Positions 10,699 to 19,698 of a DNA stretch of 64,000 nt are shown one piece after another. Each line of letters opens with the position of its first letter. The stretch's first letter is position 1. The DNA is from Theocolax elegans (Eukaryota; Arthropoda; Insecta; Hymenoptera; Cerocephalidae): contig CM047431.1 of NCBI GenBank assembly GCA_026168455.1, positions 40,455,986 through 40,519,985 on the forward strand. The letters run 5' to 3'. The position numbers and the translations under genes are program-made. Below the pieces are notes generated by a model, which ran no database searches, was not told the origin of the DNA, and saw only the letters and a program-made list of their open reading frames with translations.

Positions 10699-12465
10699 TT
10701 AATTTTTCTCCTTCGCTTTATCGGGTTTGGAATTTCTTTCTTTGATATAAGGGGTAAAATGCCTATTCCTTAAATGTAGATGAATAAAGTCTCCTGAATT
10801 ATCCGCGATGAAATGGCAAAATTGAAATGTTTTATTTTCGAATTCGTAATGTATGCAAATGTTTTTATGAAACGTGTGAGCAAATATGTATACACAATCT
10901 ACGTCGCCATAATCGGTTTGCGACTCTAATATTCTCTTTGCCTCGGACGGTTCTCCACATTTCTCTAACATTGGTGAGTGCAGCAAAACATGCCTTAATT
11001 CTGTAACTGAAATATCTAATTCGCACAATTTGGTGAAACAATGAAATAAACAATTCCCTGGTGGTTCGCTGGGTATGTTATGTGAATGTATCAATTTCAC
11101 TGTAGGTTCAGCGCAGCTTGTACCTAGTTCGTAGACTCTGTATCTTCCTTGATAGTCTACTTTGTTTATTTCATTTATGTTTTCTTCTATGTTACCCTGA
11201 GTGTCTCGCTGATTAATGTTTTGCGAATCTATATTCTCGCAATTTCCATAAATAAGATCATTGTTAACTGGTGAGTCATACGCTCGCTTACTATTATAAA
11301 TTGATGACGACTCTTGAGATTTGTTTCCTGTGTCACCATGCTTTGATTGGGCAAAATCTGATAAGTCTGTAATAGATATGTTGTCATTTGGTTTGTAAAA
11401 AACATCACTCGCTTGTTTTTTTCCAGAAAGATCTGATTTCTCGCTGACGTCTGAGACCATTGGCTGACATGAATTTTCGTAATTTGATGCAAGGATTGGT
11501 GTTGCAAGGGTCTCGTTTACTCGTTGATTAAGGTGTTCGTCGTGCGAATCGTAGAGTAAATTCATTTTGCTGATCTCTGACGCGTTATTTCCTGTGGACA
11601 TTTCCCACACATCTATTTGCAGACCTTTCTTATTTGCAGTATTATTCTTTTTTATGTTAACTGCTAAGCTGGTATGATCGCTCTTTGCAAAGCTATCTAA
11701 AATTGACGACGTTGATTTATTTTCCGCCAATTTCTGAAAGATATCATTTTTTGCGCTCGACACTCCCTTTCTCGAATTTTCTGTAGATAGAGTTGCATTT
11801 ACTTCGACGATTTCAAAATCTGTTTGAGTACCTCTCTCAGTTCTATCAAAAATAATTTTTGGTCGATTCACAGATTGCGTGCGGAGATAGCTCTTTTTTT
11901 GCTCTTTTGGCGCATAACCATTATTGTCTAGAGGAGTACTTGTTGCTCCTATTTTCTTTGGAAAATTACCTTCCTTACAAATATATGCCAACTTGGTATC
12001 TGTTGTAGCTTGTGTTATAATTTTTTCATTTTCGCTAGATTTTATCGATATATCCCCATTAGTGGGTGGTAATGTTACGTTACCATGTTCATTAATACAA
12101 TGCTGATTCGACAAGCTTACAATATTTTCTATGCGCCGTTTTTCTTCGGATACTAACTGATAGAATTTATTTATTTTAATTAATTGCACGTTAGTTAATA
12201 TGCTTTCAAATGGAATATTATCGCTGTAATCCAGATAGTATAGATTATTTTTGTTTAGCGACAGCCATTCTATTTTTATATTTTTATGATTAATATAAAT
12301 ATTTTCTAGTGCTCGGCATAAGTAAAAACTGTTTTCTTCATTCTTCACAGCTAAGAATTCATTTTTATAATAGACAATTTGACCATTTAAAATTATTTCG
12401 TTTCGGTCGGGTAAATGGGTTTTCGTTTTCTTCTTAGGCTTATCGATATTTTGCGATTCTTGCAA
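10699..12465 (-). CDS. Pol linker ORF with beta-rich module, TQT motif and OTU-like protease domain (element A)
   Basis: An open frame of 588 codons, downstream of RNase H and in another register. Residues about 27-118 form a conserved beta-rich module (YYKNEFLAV ... ESILTNV ... EEKRRIENI), also present in B. Residues 211-215 are RGTQT, matching the [KR]xTQT consensus of dynein light chain LC8 ligands. Residues about 440-570 look like an OTU cysteine protease: PPGNCLFHCF with candidate nucleophile Cys472, YGDVDCVYIFAHTF in the place of the usual W-G-D/ALA helix, and NRHFTPYI with candidate His569. The usual Asp of D-G-N-C is Pro here and the residue after the His is not the typical Asp/Asn, so activity is uncertain. 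The middle is low-complexity, polar and Ser/Asn-rich. The start is uncertain because the natural product is probably part of Pol. In other copies integrase follows; here it is missing. Confidence 0.8.
   Translation of the reverse strand: MQESQNIDKPKKKTKTHLPDRNEIILNGQIVYYKNEFLAVKNEENSFYLCRALENIYINHKNIKIEWLSLNKNNLYYLDYSDNIPFESILTNVQLIKINKFYQLVSEEKRRIENIVSLSNQHCINEHGNVTLPPTNGDISIKSSENEKIITQATTDTKLAYICKEGNFPKKIGATSTPLDNNGYAPKEQKKSYLRTQSVNRPKIIFDRTERGTQTDFEIVEVNATLSTENSRKGVSSAKNDIFQKLAENKSTSSILDSFAKSDHTSLAVNIKKNNTANKKGLQIDVWEMSTGNNASEISKMNLLYDSHDEHLNQRVNETLATPILASNYENSCQPMVSDVSEKSDLSGKKQASDVFYKPNDNISITDLSDFAQSKHGDTGNKSQESSSIYNSKRAYDSPVNNDLIYGNCENIDSQNINQRDTQGNIEENINEINKVDYQGRYRVYELGTSCAEPTVKLIHSHNIPSEPPGNCLFHCFTKLCELDISVTELRHVLLHSPMLEKCGEPSEAKRILESQTDYGDVDCVYIFAHTFHKNICIHYEFENKTFQFCHFIADNSGDFIHLHLRNRHFTPYIKERNSKPDKAKEKN
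11821..11835 (-). other. Candidate LC8-binding motif RGTQT (element A)
   Basis: Encodes Arg-Gly-Thr-Gln-Thr within RPKIIFDRTERGTQTDFE. The same block occurs in B (RGTQT, 23702-23716; inverted copy 2608-2622) and in D (RETQT, 44499-44513), although the flanking linker is poorly conserved. Binding is inference from the consensus. Confidence 0.5.
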
Positions 12466-14094
12466 ACTGTCGGAGTCGGAATATTGTTCCTTTATTTTTT
12501 TTTGTGTTACCCTGTATGAAACGCTTTCTTGTTGCCCTAGCTACTAGTATTCGTGCTGGTGGCGAGTCTTGTTCTCCATTAAATTTGTCTGTGTCAATTT
12601 GCTGGCTGGCTAATTTATATAATTCTGCTCTGGGTTTTTCAGGATTTACTTCGCTGTCCAGAATTATTGGATTGCGTGAGAGAGCATCAGCGTTGGAATT
12701 CTTTTTTCCGGGCCGGTAAATAATGTCAAACGGATAGCCTCTTAAAGCGGTTTCCAACGGTTAAACCACAAATCGGTTTTATCGCTTGAATGAAAATGCT
12801 TCAGGCTCGTGATCTGTAATTACCATAAATTTTTTCCCGTAAAGGTAAGGTGTAAATTGCTCTTTTGCAAAGACGATCGCCAAGAGTTCCTTATCATATG
12901 TAGGATAGAGTAACTCGCTGCCCTTTAAACAACGTGATGCGTAAGCGCAAGGCTTATCTCTTGGAGGCTCGCCTTGGCTGAGGATTGCGCCTATCGCGTA
13001 ATCCGAGGCATCTGTCGTGACTATGAACGGTAGGTCGAGATTCGGGGCAGCTAAAACTGGTTCCTTGCAAAGTTCTTCACGCAACGTTTCGAAGGCTTGC
13101 TGCTCTTCTTTTCCCCATGTGAACTTTTGATTTTTTTGTAGTAGTTTTGATAAGGGGCTTGCAATTTTTGCGTAGTTAAGGATGAATCTTCTATAGTACC
13201 CTGTGAATCCTAAGAATTGTTTAACTTTTTTTGCACTTGTAGGAACCGGATATTTTTTGCTGCTTGAATTTTTTGCGGATCCGTTTTAATTTGACCGTTA
13301 CCGACAATATGACCTAGTACTCGGGCTTCTCGCTTTAAAAATTGGCACTTTTTAGGCTCAATTGTTAAGTTAGCTTCGTCTAGTCTTTGTAATAATCTTC
13401 TGAAACGCTCGCCGTGCTCCTGTAGATTTTGGGCAAAGATCATGATGTCATCTAAGTATATCTCAAGTTCTTTGCCCTGTAGGCCCGATAGTGCCAGAGA
13501 CATGGTCTTACTGAATGTGTTTGTTGCATCTTTTAGACCCATTGCCATGCGTTTGTACTGGAAGATACCAGTTTAGCCTGAAAATGCGGTCTTGTGTGCA
13601 TCGCGGGGATTCATTTCTACTTGGTAAAATCCCTGACGAAGGTCTACGGCTGTTATGTAACGACTGGCAGCAAGGTTATCTAATATATCCGTCGTGAAAG
13701 GAAGCGGGTAGTATGTTCCTATGGTTATTTCATTTAATTTTCGAAAGTCGGTGACTAATCTCCACCGTTTATTTCCTTTTGAGTCTGGGTGCTTAGGTAC
13801 TATCCACATTGGTGAACAATACGGAGAATTTGATGGCTCTATTATGTCACTTTCAAGTAACTTGTTTATCTCAACTTCCATCTGTTCTTTCAAAATTTTT
13901 GGGTATCTATATTGCTTTGTGCGGACTGGCTTATCAGATTTTGTCTTTATCTCGTGTGTTATAAGATGAATTGCGGGCAGCGCTTCTCCCTCTAATCCGA
14001 ATACATACGGATTTTCGCTTATCAGCTGCTTTACGTGTTCTATTTCTTCTTGACTATTGCCTTCAAGGTTCACGAGTGACATAATTTTGCTCAC
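12440..14094 (-). pseudogene. pol: Reverse transcriptase and RNase H, element A (broken)
   Basis: The RT N-terminal half is 14094-13573, with WRLVTDFRKLNE and the first catalytic Asp in ITAVDLRQGFYQ. It stops at an in-frame TAA (13573-13575). The same frame resumes at 13548-13210 and carries the catalytic YLDDIM. A frameshift near 13240 follows, then RNase H: TTDASDYAIGA and YDKELLA in 13084-12779, and a last part (IIYRPGKKNSNADALSRNP) in 12757-12440 after another shift. The order and motifs are canonical Ty3/Gypsy. At least three lesions make it inactive. Confidence 0.93.
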
Positions 14095-14124
14095 TCTGTC
14101 TTCTAAACCGTGTATTGTTTCATT

Positions 14125-14919
14125 TTACTCGGTTCTGCGAATAAGTCTTTTTATATTCGTGCTTCTATAATTATTCTCTACATTGTCGTCCTCACCGACA
14201 TTAATATCTTGTTTTATGATAGGCGTCTCGCAATCTAACATTTCTACTTCTGGAATTGGAATTTCTATAGGTTCATGCCCCGTATTTATACAAAACGCAT
14301 AAGTTTTGCCGTTTAAATTTGCGCCTAAAAAATTACCGAAAAGCAAATTACGACCTAAATTTTGGAGCGGGACCCAGCCTGTCATAACGTTAGGATTTTT
14401 TATTTTTGCGTAAATAACGCGTCGTGCTCTGGCTGGAATCTCAAAACACTCATTTTTATTGAAGGGAATTACTATATTGTTCAATTGTAAATATTTTTCA
14501 GCGGCATTTATTTGCCCATTATATTTTGCAATTACGTCCCAACCAATGAGACCGTCAGTGTCTATTGGGAAATTTTCCGGGACTACGTGTAATTCGCATT
14601 TTAATCCTTGAAGCATTATCACTGCTATTCCGAGTGTACGACTTTTTCCGTCCGTCACTCCTCTAATTTCCAAGGTAATTTCCCTATTAATGCAAGTGTT
14701 CTTTTTTAACAAATTGATTTTAATTATGGATACGTCAGCTCCCGCATCGGTGTAAAAATTTGATTGTTCGTTCGTTAAGTTGGGGCTAAATAGTTTGATG
14801 ATTGGCGGCTTTCTTCCTGTAGTTAAAAATTTAAGACTTACAGCTTTCTGCGAGATGGCTTTGTTTTTTATTTTTTCGATTGAAGAAGATTTTTGTTGCT
14901 CGACACCTGAGGACTGCAA
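14125..14919 (-). CDS. pro: Retropepsin-like protease ORF, element A
   Basis: A 264-codon frame. The active-site segment reads YTDAGADVSII, so the usual D-[S/T]-G triad is D-A-G here, and LIGWDVI is the second conserved hydrophobic-Gly block. Element B has the canonical DTG at the same place. The frame overlaps gag by 52 bases in the -1 register, and the gag stop follows an A6 run (14871-14876), which suggests Gag-Pro expression by ribosomal frameshifting, although the run is not a perfect slippery heptamer. The Ala substitution would be expected to lower or abolish activity. Confidence 0.85.
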   Translation of the reverse strand: MQSSGVEQQKSSSIEKIKNKAISQKAVSLKFLTTGRKPPIIKLFSPNLTNEQSNFYTDAGADVSIIKINLLKKNTCINREITLEIRGVTDGKSRTLGIAVIMLQGLKCELHVVPENFPIDTDGLIGWDVIAKYNGQINAAEKYLQLNNIVIPFNKNECFEIPARARRVIYAKIKNPNVMTGWVPLQNLGRNLLFGNFLGANLNGKTYAFCINTGHEPIEIPIPEVEMLDCETPIIKQDINVGEDDNVENNYRSTNIKRLIRRTE

Positions 14920-16559
14920 CGAGCATCTTCCGAGTTTAAATGTTTGTTCTCATTATTAGCTGATGAGTTATTCGGTGAATTTGCTAATTCTGTTCGATCG
15001 TCACTCCTTCTGCTATAAGATTGGTATCTACGATGCTGATTTGCGTTCCTGTCGTTGTTATATCTATTATTTGGGTTGCGATTGTCATTATTTCTGAAGT
15101 CGCTACGTGCAAAATTTCTATAACTGTTATCCTTATACTGCTGTCGGTTATAAACTCTATAAGTATTTTGGTTATTGATTTGCGACTTTCTGTAATGACT
15201 GTAATTATTTCTATTAAAATTTGTTCGATTGCTATTGTTATCTCTGTTGTGATTGTTGTCGTATACGTGAATTTTGCCTGTTTTCAAATCATCCAATAGT
15301 ATAAAACATTTATCTGTTGAATGATCAGTTCTGTCACAATAAATGCAGGAAGTTGATTTGGCTTGCACGTTTGCGTTACTTGAGATCGGTCTATGAAATT
15401 CGGTAAGTCTGCGTACGTTTACTAGATTCTCTTCATGATTGCTTTGGGCTTGTGGCTGAGTATCTGGCGTGTTAAATTGTAAATGTTTGCGTACCGCTAT
15501 TATGTTTTCAAAAAGGTTCGCTAGTTGTATAGCCCTTCTTAAATTAGTTGGTTTTTCGCACCGGACTTGATGGTCCAATGGCGGTCTTAAGCCTATCATA
15601 AAGTATTGTAGCGCTTCCTGTTCGGCATGCTCCATTAATGCTGATTTTCGCAAATCATTTGATACTGAGTCCGCGTTATAAATTATTATAAGTCTGTTGA
15701 GAAGGGTTTGTACTTTGACGCCATAATTGTTGGTAGATTCATTCGATTTCTGCATTACTAGTTTTAACTTCGCTAAGACGTCATCGGCTGTACCAAAACT
15801 ATTATAATGTGCGTTTAAGTCCTCTAAAAGTTGATGCACTGACGCGTATTGAGGTAAACGAGGCGCATACGCTTGTGCCGCTTTACCCGTTAACTTCAAA
15901 TTAAGGCACAATAATAGATCTTTTTCACTTCTAGGACCATATGTTTCTAAAATGTTATTTATGGCAGCGGAGAATGTGGGTAAAATGTCGGGAGAGCCGT
16001 CGAAATTTGAGATAAAATTAAGTGCTTGATAAAAGCTCATATTCGAGCGAAAATCGTTTGCCGACAAGTAGAAGTTGCGCGGTCGCGCCGTGACGGTGTC
16101 GTCTAGCGTATCGTTATCTGTCGCCGGGACTAATTTACAACCAACAGATTTTGCTGCTTCAAGGGCATTAATAAATGGGGTATGACAGATTTGACGGGTA
16201 GGATTTTCTGTAATTTGGAGTGGAGTGAAATGTGACTTATTGACGTTAAGACCAATACTTTCAGCGGATGGGTCGTTATTAAGTAGTATACCGTTTGTAT
16301 TTGAGTATTGTGTGTATGTATCTGTCATGTGTGTATGATTTTCATGCGTGTTAGACTTGTTCGTATGATCTTTGTGAGTATTTATCGCGGTTTCTGCGTT
16401 AAATTGTGTAGGTTCGACGTTAAAAATGTTTGCAATAAACTGTTCAATTTCACTAATTTTGTCTGCTTGGTATTGTATATTTTTTCTGGTTAAATTACGT
16501 TTAATATTTGCGACACTTTGTAATAAAATACGGTCTAGCGGATTGCACTTTGACGACAC
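14868..16559 (-). CDS. gag: Gag, element A
   Basis: An intact frame of 563 codons starting at ATG, about 440 bases inside the primer site. The central part (residues about 180-350) matches the capsid-like region of the gag in elements B and C, including FDGSPDILPTFSAAI, LTGKAAQAYAPRL and LRPPLDHQVRC. One zinc knuckle, CIYCDRTDHSTDKC (C-x2-C-x4-H-x4-C), lies at about residue 405. The C-terminus is very rich in Asn, Arg and Tyr, as expected for nucleic-acid binding. The frame ends at TAA right after an A6 run and overlaps the protease frame. This is the best preserved gene of element A. Confidence 0.93.
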   Translation of the reverse strand: MSSKCNPLDRILLQSVANIKRNLTRKNIQYQADKISEIEQFIANIFNVEPTQFNAETAINTHKDHTNKSNTHENHTHMTDTYTQYSNTNGILLNNDPSAESIGLNVNKSHFTPLQITENPTRQICHTPFINALEAAKSVGCKLVPATDNDTLDDTVTARPRNFYLSANDFRSNMSFYQALNFISNFDGSPDILPTFSAAINNILETYGPRSEKDLLLCLNLKLTGKAAQAYAPRLPQYASVHQLLEDLNAHYNSFGTADDVLAKLKLVMQKSNESTNNYGVKVQTLLNRLIIIYNADSVSNDLRKSALMEHAEQEALQYFMIGLRPPLDHQVRCEKPTNLRRAIQLANLFENIIAVRKHLQFNTPDTQPQAQSNHEENLVNVRRLTEFHRPISSNANVQAKSTSCIYCDRTDHSTDKCFILLDDLKTGKIHVYDNNHNRDNNSNRTNFNRNNYSHYRKSQINNQNTYRVYNRQQYKDNSYRNFARSDFRNNDNRNPNNRYNNDRNANQHRRYQSYSRRSDDRTELANSPNNSSANNENKHLNSEDARCSPQVSSNKNLLQSKK

Positions 16560-17001
16560 AAAACTTGTAAAGGACGGTTCATTTTAAGTTACAGCGGGTT
16601 GTGATTCGTAATTAAGCCTACGAATCGTATCTCTAGCGTAATGTAGGCTTGTTAAGCTTTCTCTGCTTGCAGATACATCGGGAAGCGACATTTTTATAAT
16701 TTTGATTAAAAATAATTAGTTAATTAATAATGCGCGATTTTATGTTTTGCATCAATGAAAAACCTTTTCCCTATCATTGGTCCCCTTTGGGTAAAATTAA
16801 AATTATATACGATATGCACTTACCGTGTGTTGGGTTATAGATGGATTGAGTGATTGAAAATGTGTGCTTCCTTCCTTCCTGTCGTGAGAACTTGGAGGGG
16901 TGCACTTTTAGATGCGTGGTTAAAATGTAGATAATCAAAAATGCAAGATACGCGTGAAAAGGGTAAAGAAAAAAAAAAAAAGTTTTTTTGCACCGAAGGA
17001 A
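16560..17001 (-). other. Element A 5' leader
   Basis: Untranslated region between the primer-binding site and the gag ATG, about 440 bp, AT-rich, with a long homopurine/homopyrimidine run near 16967-16990. No gene seen. Confidence 0.75.
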
Positions 17002-17019
17002 ATCCCACTTCTGACACCA
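17002..17019 (-). promoter_or_regulatory. tRNA primer-binding site, element A (probably tRNA-Leu)
   Basis: In the sense orientation TGGTGTCAGAAGTGGGAT lies two bases after the 5' LTR. It complements a tRNA 3' end ...ATCCCACTTCTGACACCA including the CCA; that end resembles animal tRNA-Leu. The tRNA assignment is from memory. Confidence 0.8.
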
Positions 17020-17021
17020 GC

Positions 17022-17231
17022 TGTTACGAGGGTTCCGGCCTTTCCCTTGGATTGGCGCAATAAATATAAAAGCCTTTATGGTTTACAATCGTTTAATCGT
17101 TGATAATTACAAGCAACCGAAGTCTTAGACGGGTGGGACCGAACTGGCCCAGAGGTGTCCTCGTGGAGAGCCCGTATGCTTATGATGCGCTGACAAGTGC
17201 ATATGTTGCGGACCTCCGCTTACGCCTAACA
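17022..17231 (-). repeat. Element A 5' LTR (210 bp)
   Basis: Begins TGTTACGAGGG and ends CCTAACA. It aligns with the 3' LTR over its whole length except for about 38 bases missing in the middle and scattered substitutions. The divergence between the two LTRs shows that the insertion is not recent. Confidence 0.95.
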
Positions 17232-18823
17232 CGGCTAAGAAGTCGAAATTTTTATTTTTTTTATATTTCGATCCATAGCCGGGTGGATTGAATATAAATG
17301 CATTTTTATACGTAAATACATGCATAAACCGGCTCAAAAACCTAAATTTAAAATTTTTTTATATTTCGTTCCATAGCTGGGTGGTTGAATTTAAAAGCAT
17401 TTTTATACGTACATACAAGCGTAAAACGGCTAAAAAATCTAAATTTAAAATTTTATTATATTCCGATCCATAGCCGCGTGGATTGAATATAAATGCATAT
17501 TTACACGTAAATACAAGCGTAAAACGGCTAATAAATCTAAATTTAAAATTTTTTTATATTCCGATCAATAGCCGCGTGGATTGAATATAAATGCATATTT
17601 ACACGTAAATACACGCATAAACCGTCTAAAAATCCCAAATTTTAATTTTTTTAGATTTCGTTCGATAGCCGGGTGGATTGAATTCAAATGCATATTTACA
17701 CGTAAATACACGCATAAACCGGCTAAGAAGCCCAAAATTTAATCTTTTTAGATTTCGTTCCATAGCCGGGTGGATTGAATTCATATGCATATTTACACGT
17801 AAATACACGCATAAACCGGCTAAGAAGTCGAAATTTTTATTTTTTTTACATTTCGATCCATAACCGAGTGGATTGAATTTAAATGCATTATCATACGTAA
17901 ATGCAAGCGTAATACGGCTAATAAATCTAAATTTAAAATTTTTTTATATTTCGATCCATAGCCGGGTGAACTGATTTCAAATGCATTATAATATGTAAAT
18001 ACATGCATATACTGGCTAAGAAGTCTAATTGTTCAATTTTTTTAATTTCGTCCCATATCCGGGTGGATTGAATTCAAATGCATTTTTAGACGTCAATACA
18101 AGCGTAAACCGGCTAAGAAGCCTAAATTTTCATTTATTTAAATTTCGTTTCATAGCCAGGTGGATTGAATTCAAATGCATTATAATATGTAAATACATGC
18201 ATAAACCGGCTAAGAAGCCTAAATTCTCATTTATTTAAATTTCTTTCCATAGCCAGGTGGATTCTAAATTTTAAATTTTATTTAATACTTCGATCCATAG
18301 CCGGGAGGATTGAATATAAATGCATTTTTACACGTAAATACACGCATAAACCGGGTAAGAAGTCGAAGTTTTTATTTTTTTAGATTTCGTTCCATAGCCG
18401 GTTGGATTGAATTCATATGCATTTTTATACGTAAATACAAGCGTAAACCGGCTAAGTGGTCCAATTTTTTATTTTCTTTTATTTTTCGTTCCATAGCCGG
18501 GTGGATTGACTTCAAATGCATTTTTCTACGTAAATACAAGCGTAAACTGGCTAAGAAGTCTAAATTATAATTTTTTTACATTTCCATCCATAGCTGAGTG
18601 GATTGAATTTAAATGTATTTTTATACGTAAATACATGCATAAACCGGCTCATAAACGTAAATTTTAAATTTTTTTATATTTCCATCCATAGCCGGGTGGA
18701 TTGAATTCAAGTTGCATATTTACACGTAAATACACGCATAAACCGTCTAAGAAGTCGAAATTTTTCATTTTTTTAGATTTCGCTCCTTTGCCTGCAGAAT
18801 TGAATTCAAATGCATATGTACAC
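17232..18823. repeat. ~98-bp satellite, right block
   Basis: About sixteen tandem units of the same satellite as 5920-6657, continuing in register after the CGGC target duplication. Units vary, for instance GCATATTTACACG versus GCATTTTTATACG. It is cut at 18823 by the 5' LTR of element B, also an insertion into the array. The many 60-90 codon open frames on both strands come from the repeat and are not genes. Confidence 0.95.
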
Positions 18824-19104
18824 TGTCACGTATACATATGAGTGTACGCAACGCACTAGATGATCCGCAGCTATCTTAGATGACGGATAATGTTGACGCA
18901 TCAACGGGTATATAATCCCGATCCTTGTGAAGGGCAAGGTTCAGTACAGATCAGTTCGTCAGTTCAGTTAGTTCCGGTCTTTAGTTCTTTCGTTCATGTA
19001 TAATTATCAGTTCATAAATAGATCACTATTCATTTGAATCTTGTTACTAAGTCTCTCACCTTTCCTTACCTAGGAAGAGGGGAATCAGGCAAACCCACGT
19101 AACA
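18824..19104 (+). repeat. Element B 5' LTR (281 bp)
   Basis: Starts TGTCACGTAT and ends CCCACGTAACA, with TG...CA termini. A TATATAA box lies at 18909-18915, with a CAGTTCGTCAGTTCAGTTAG initiator-like stretch 40-65 bases downstream. Confidence 0.95.
18909..18915 (+). promoter_or_regulatory. TATA box in element B 5' LTR
   Basis: TATATAA, about 85 bases into the LTR and followed by TCAGTT initiator-like repeats, the layout expected for an insect retroelement promoter. The same box is at 31357-31363 in the other LTR. Confidence 0.6.
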
Positions 19105-19107
19105 GAT

Positions 19108-19125
19108 AGGTGTCAGAAGTGGGAT
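19108..19125 (+). promoter_or_regulatory. tRNA primer-binding site, element B
   Basis: AGGTGTCAGAAGTGGGAT lies three bases after the LTR. It is identical to the element A site except that its first base is A instead of T, so the final A of the tRNA CCA would be unpaired. Confidence 0.75.
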
Positions 19126-19698
19126 TCCCTTTTGAGAGATCTTAGCAAGAAAGTAAAATTTTTTTTTTCATCTTTACTCAAGTCAATTTTTGATTCGGGT
19201 AAAATCTTGTGATTTACGCGCTATTAAATACTTTCGCAACACACTTCTAAGACAGGAAGGAAGGACAGGAAGGAAGGACAGAAAGGATGCCGATTTAAAA
19301 AAATAACCAAATAACGTTAAGAATCAATAATTAAACCATCGATTGTCAAAGAGTAAGTAAGTGCTGATTATTTCTACGTAATACGTTATTATTCACTCCC
19401 GCTCCCATTATTGTGTCTTATGGAGGACGGATTAATTATTAATAACTGAATAAATTAAATAAATAATTTTTAAATAATTAAACTAATGATAAGTTAATTC
19501 TAATGATATTGAAAAAGAATTCGACAAAAATTGTGGAACTATACCAAAAACATACATACCCAGCTCCTTATCAACTGAATTAGCAGCGCAAACGAACGGA
19601 ATAACGATATTCGAGATCCGCGAGAAGTATTATAGTCTTATAATTATCGTAGAGTAGAAAAGTTTGTTAAACAAATTCAAAATGAAAATCTTGAACAA
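19126..19698 (+). other. Element B leader with GGAAGGACA repeats
   Basis: Untranslated leader, near identical to 31574-32144. A short direct repeat of GGAAGGACA occupies 19251-19285. No open frame is conserved. Confidence 0.75.

Larger units (their letters stand above)
6658..17231 (-). mobile_element. Complete LTR retrotransposon A (Ty3/Gypsy with env and OTU domain)
   Basis: A 10.57-kb element on the minus strand, bounded by two related LTRs that both start TGTTACG and end TAACA, with a 4-bp CGGC duplication in satellite DNA. From its 5' end (right side) it contains a tRNA primer site, gag, protease, RT, RNase H, a linker with OTU-like domain, and env. No integrase coding sequence is present between the OTU frame and env, and RT, RNase H and env are all broken. 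It is dead, but its insertion boundaries are very clear. Confidence 0.95.

Noticed and set aside
14868..14880. Canonical -1 frameshift slippery heptamer at the gag-pro overlap
   Set aside because: The overlap and the -1 register are real, but the sequence before the gag stop is G-AAA-AAA, not X-XXY-YYZ with matching X. Frameshifting is plausible but not shown.
17232..18823. Regularly spaced repeats resembling a CRISPR array
   Set aside because: Whole units, not short repeats with unique spacers, are repeated; divergence is spread over the unit and the context is eukaryotic. It is a satellite.
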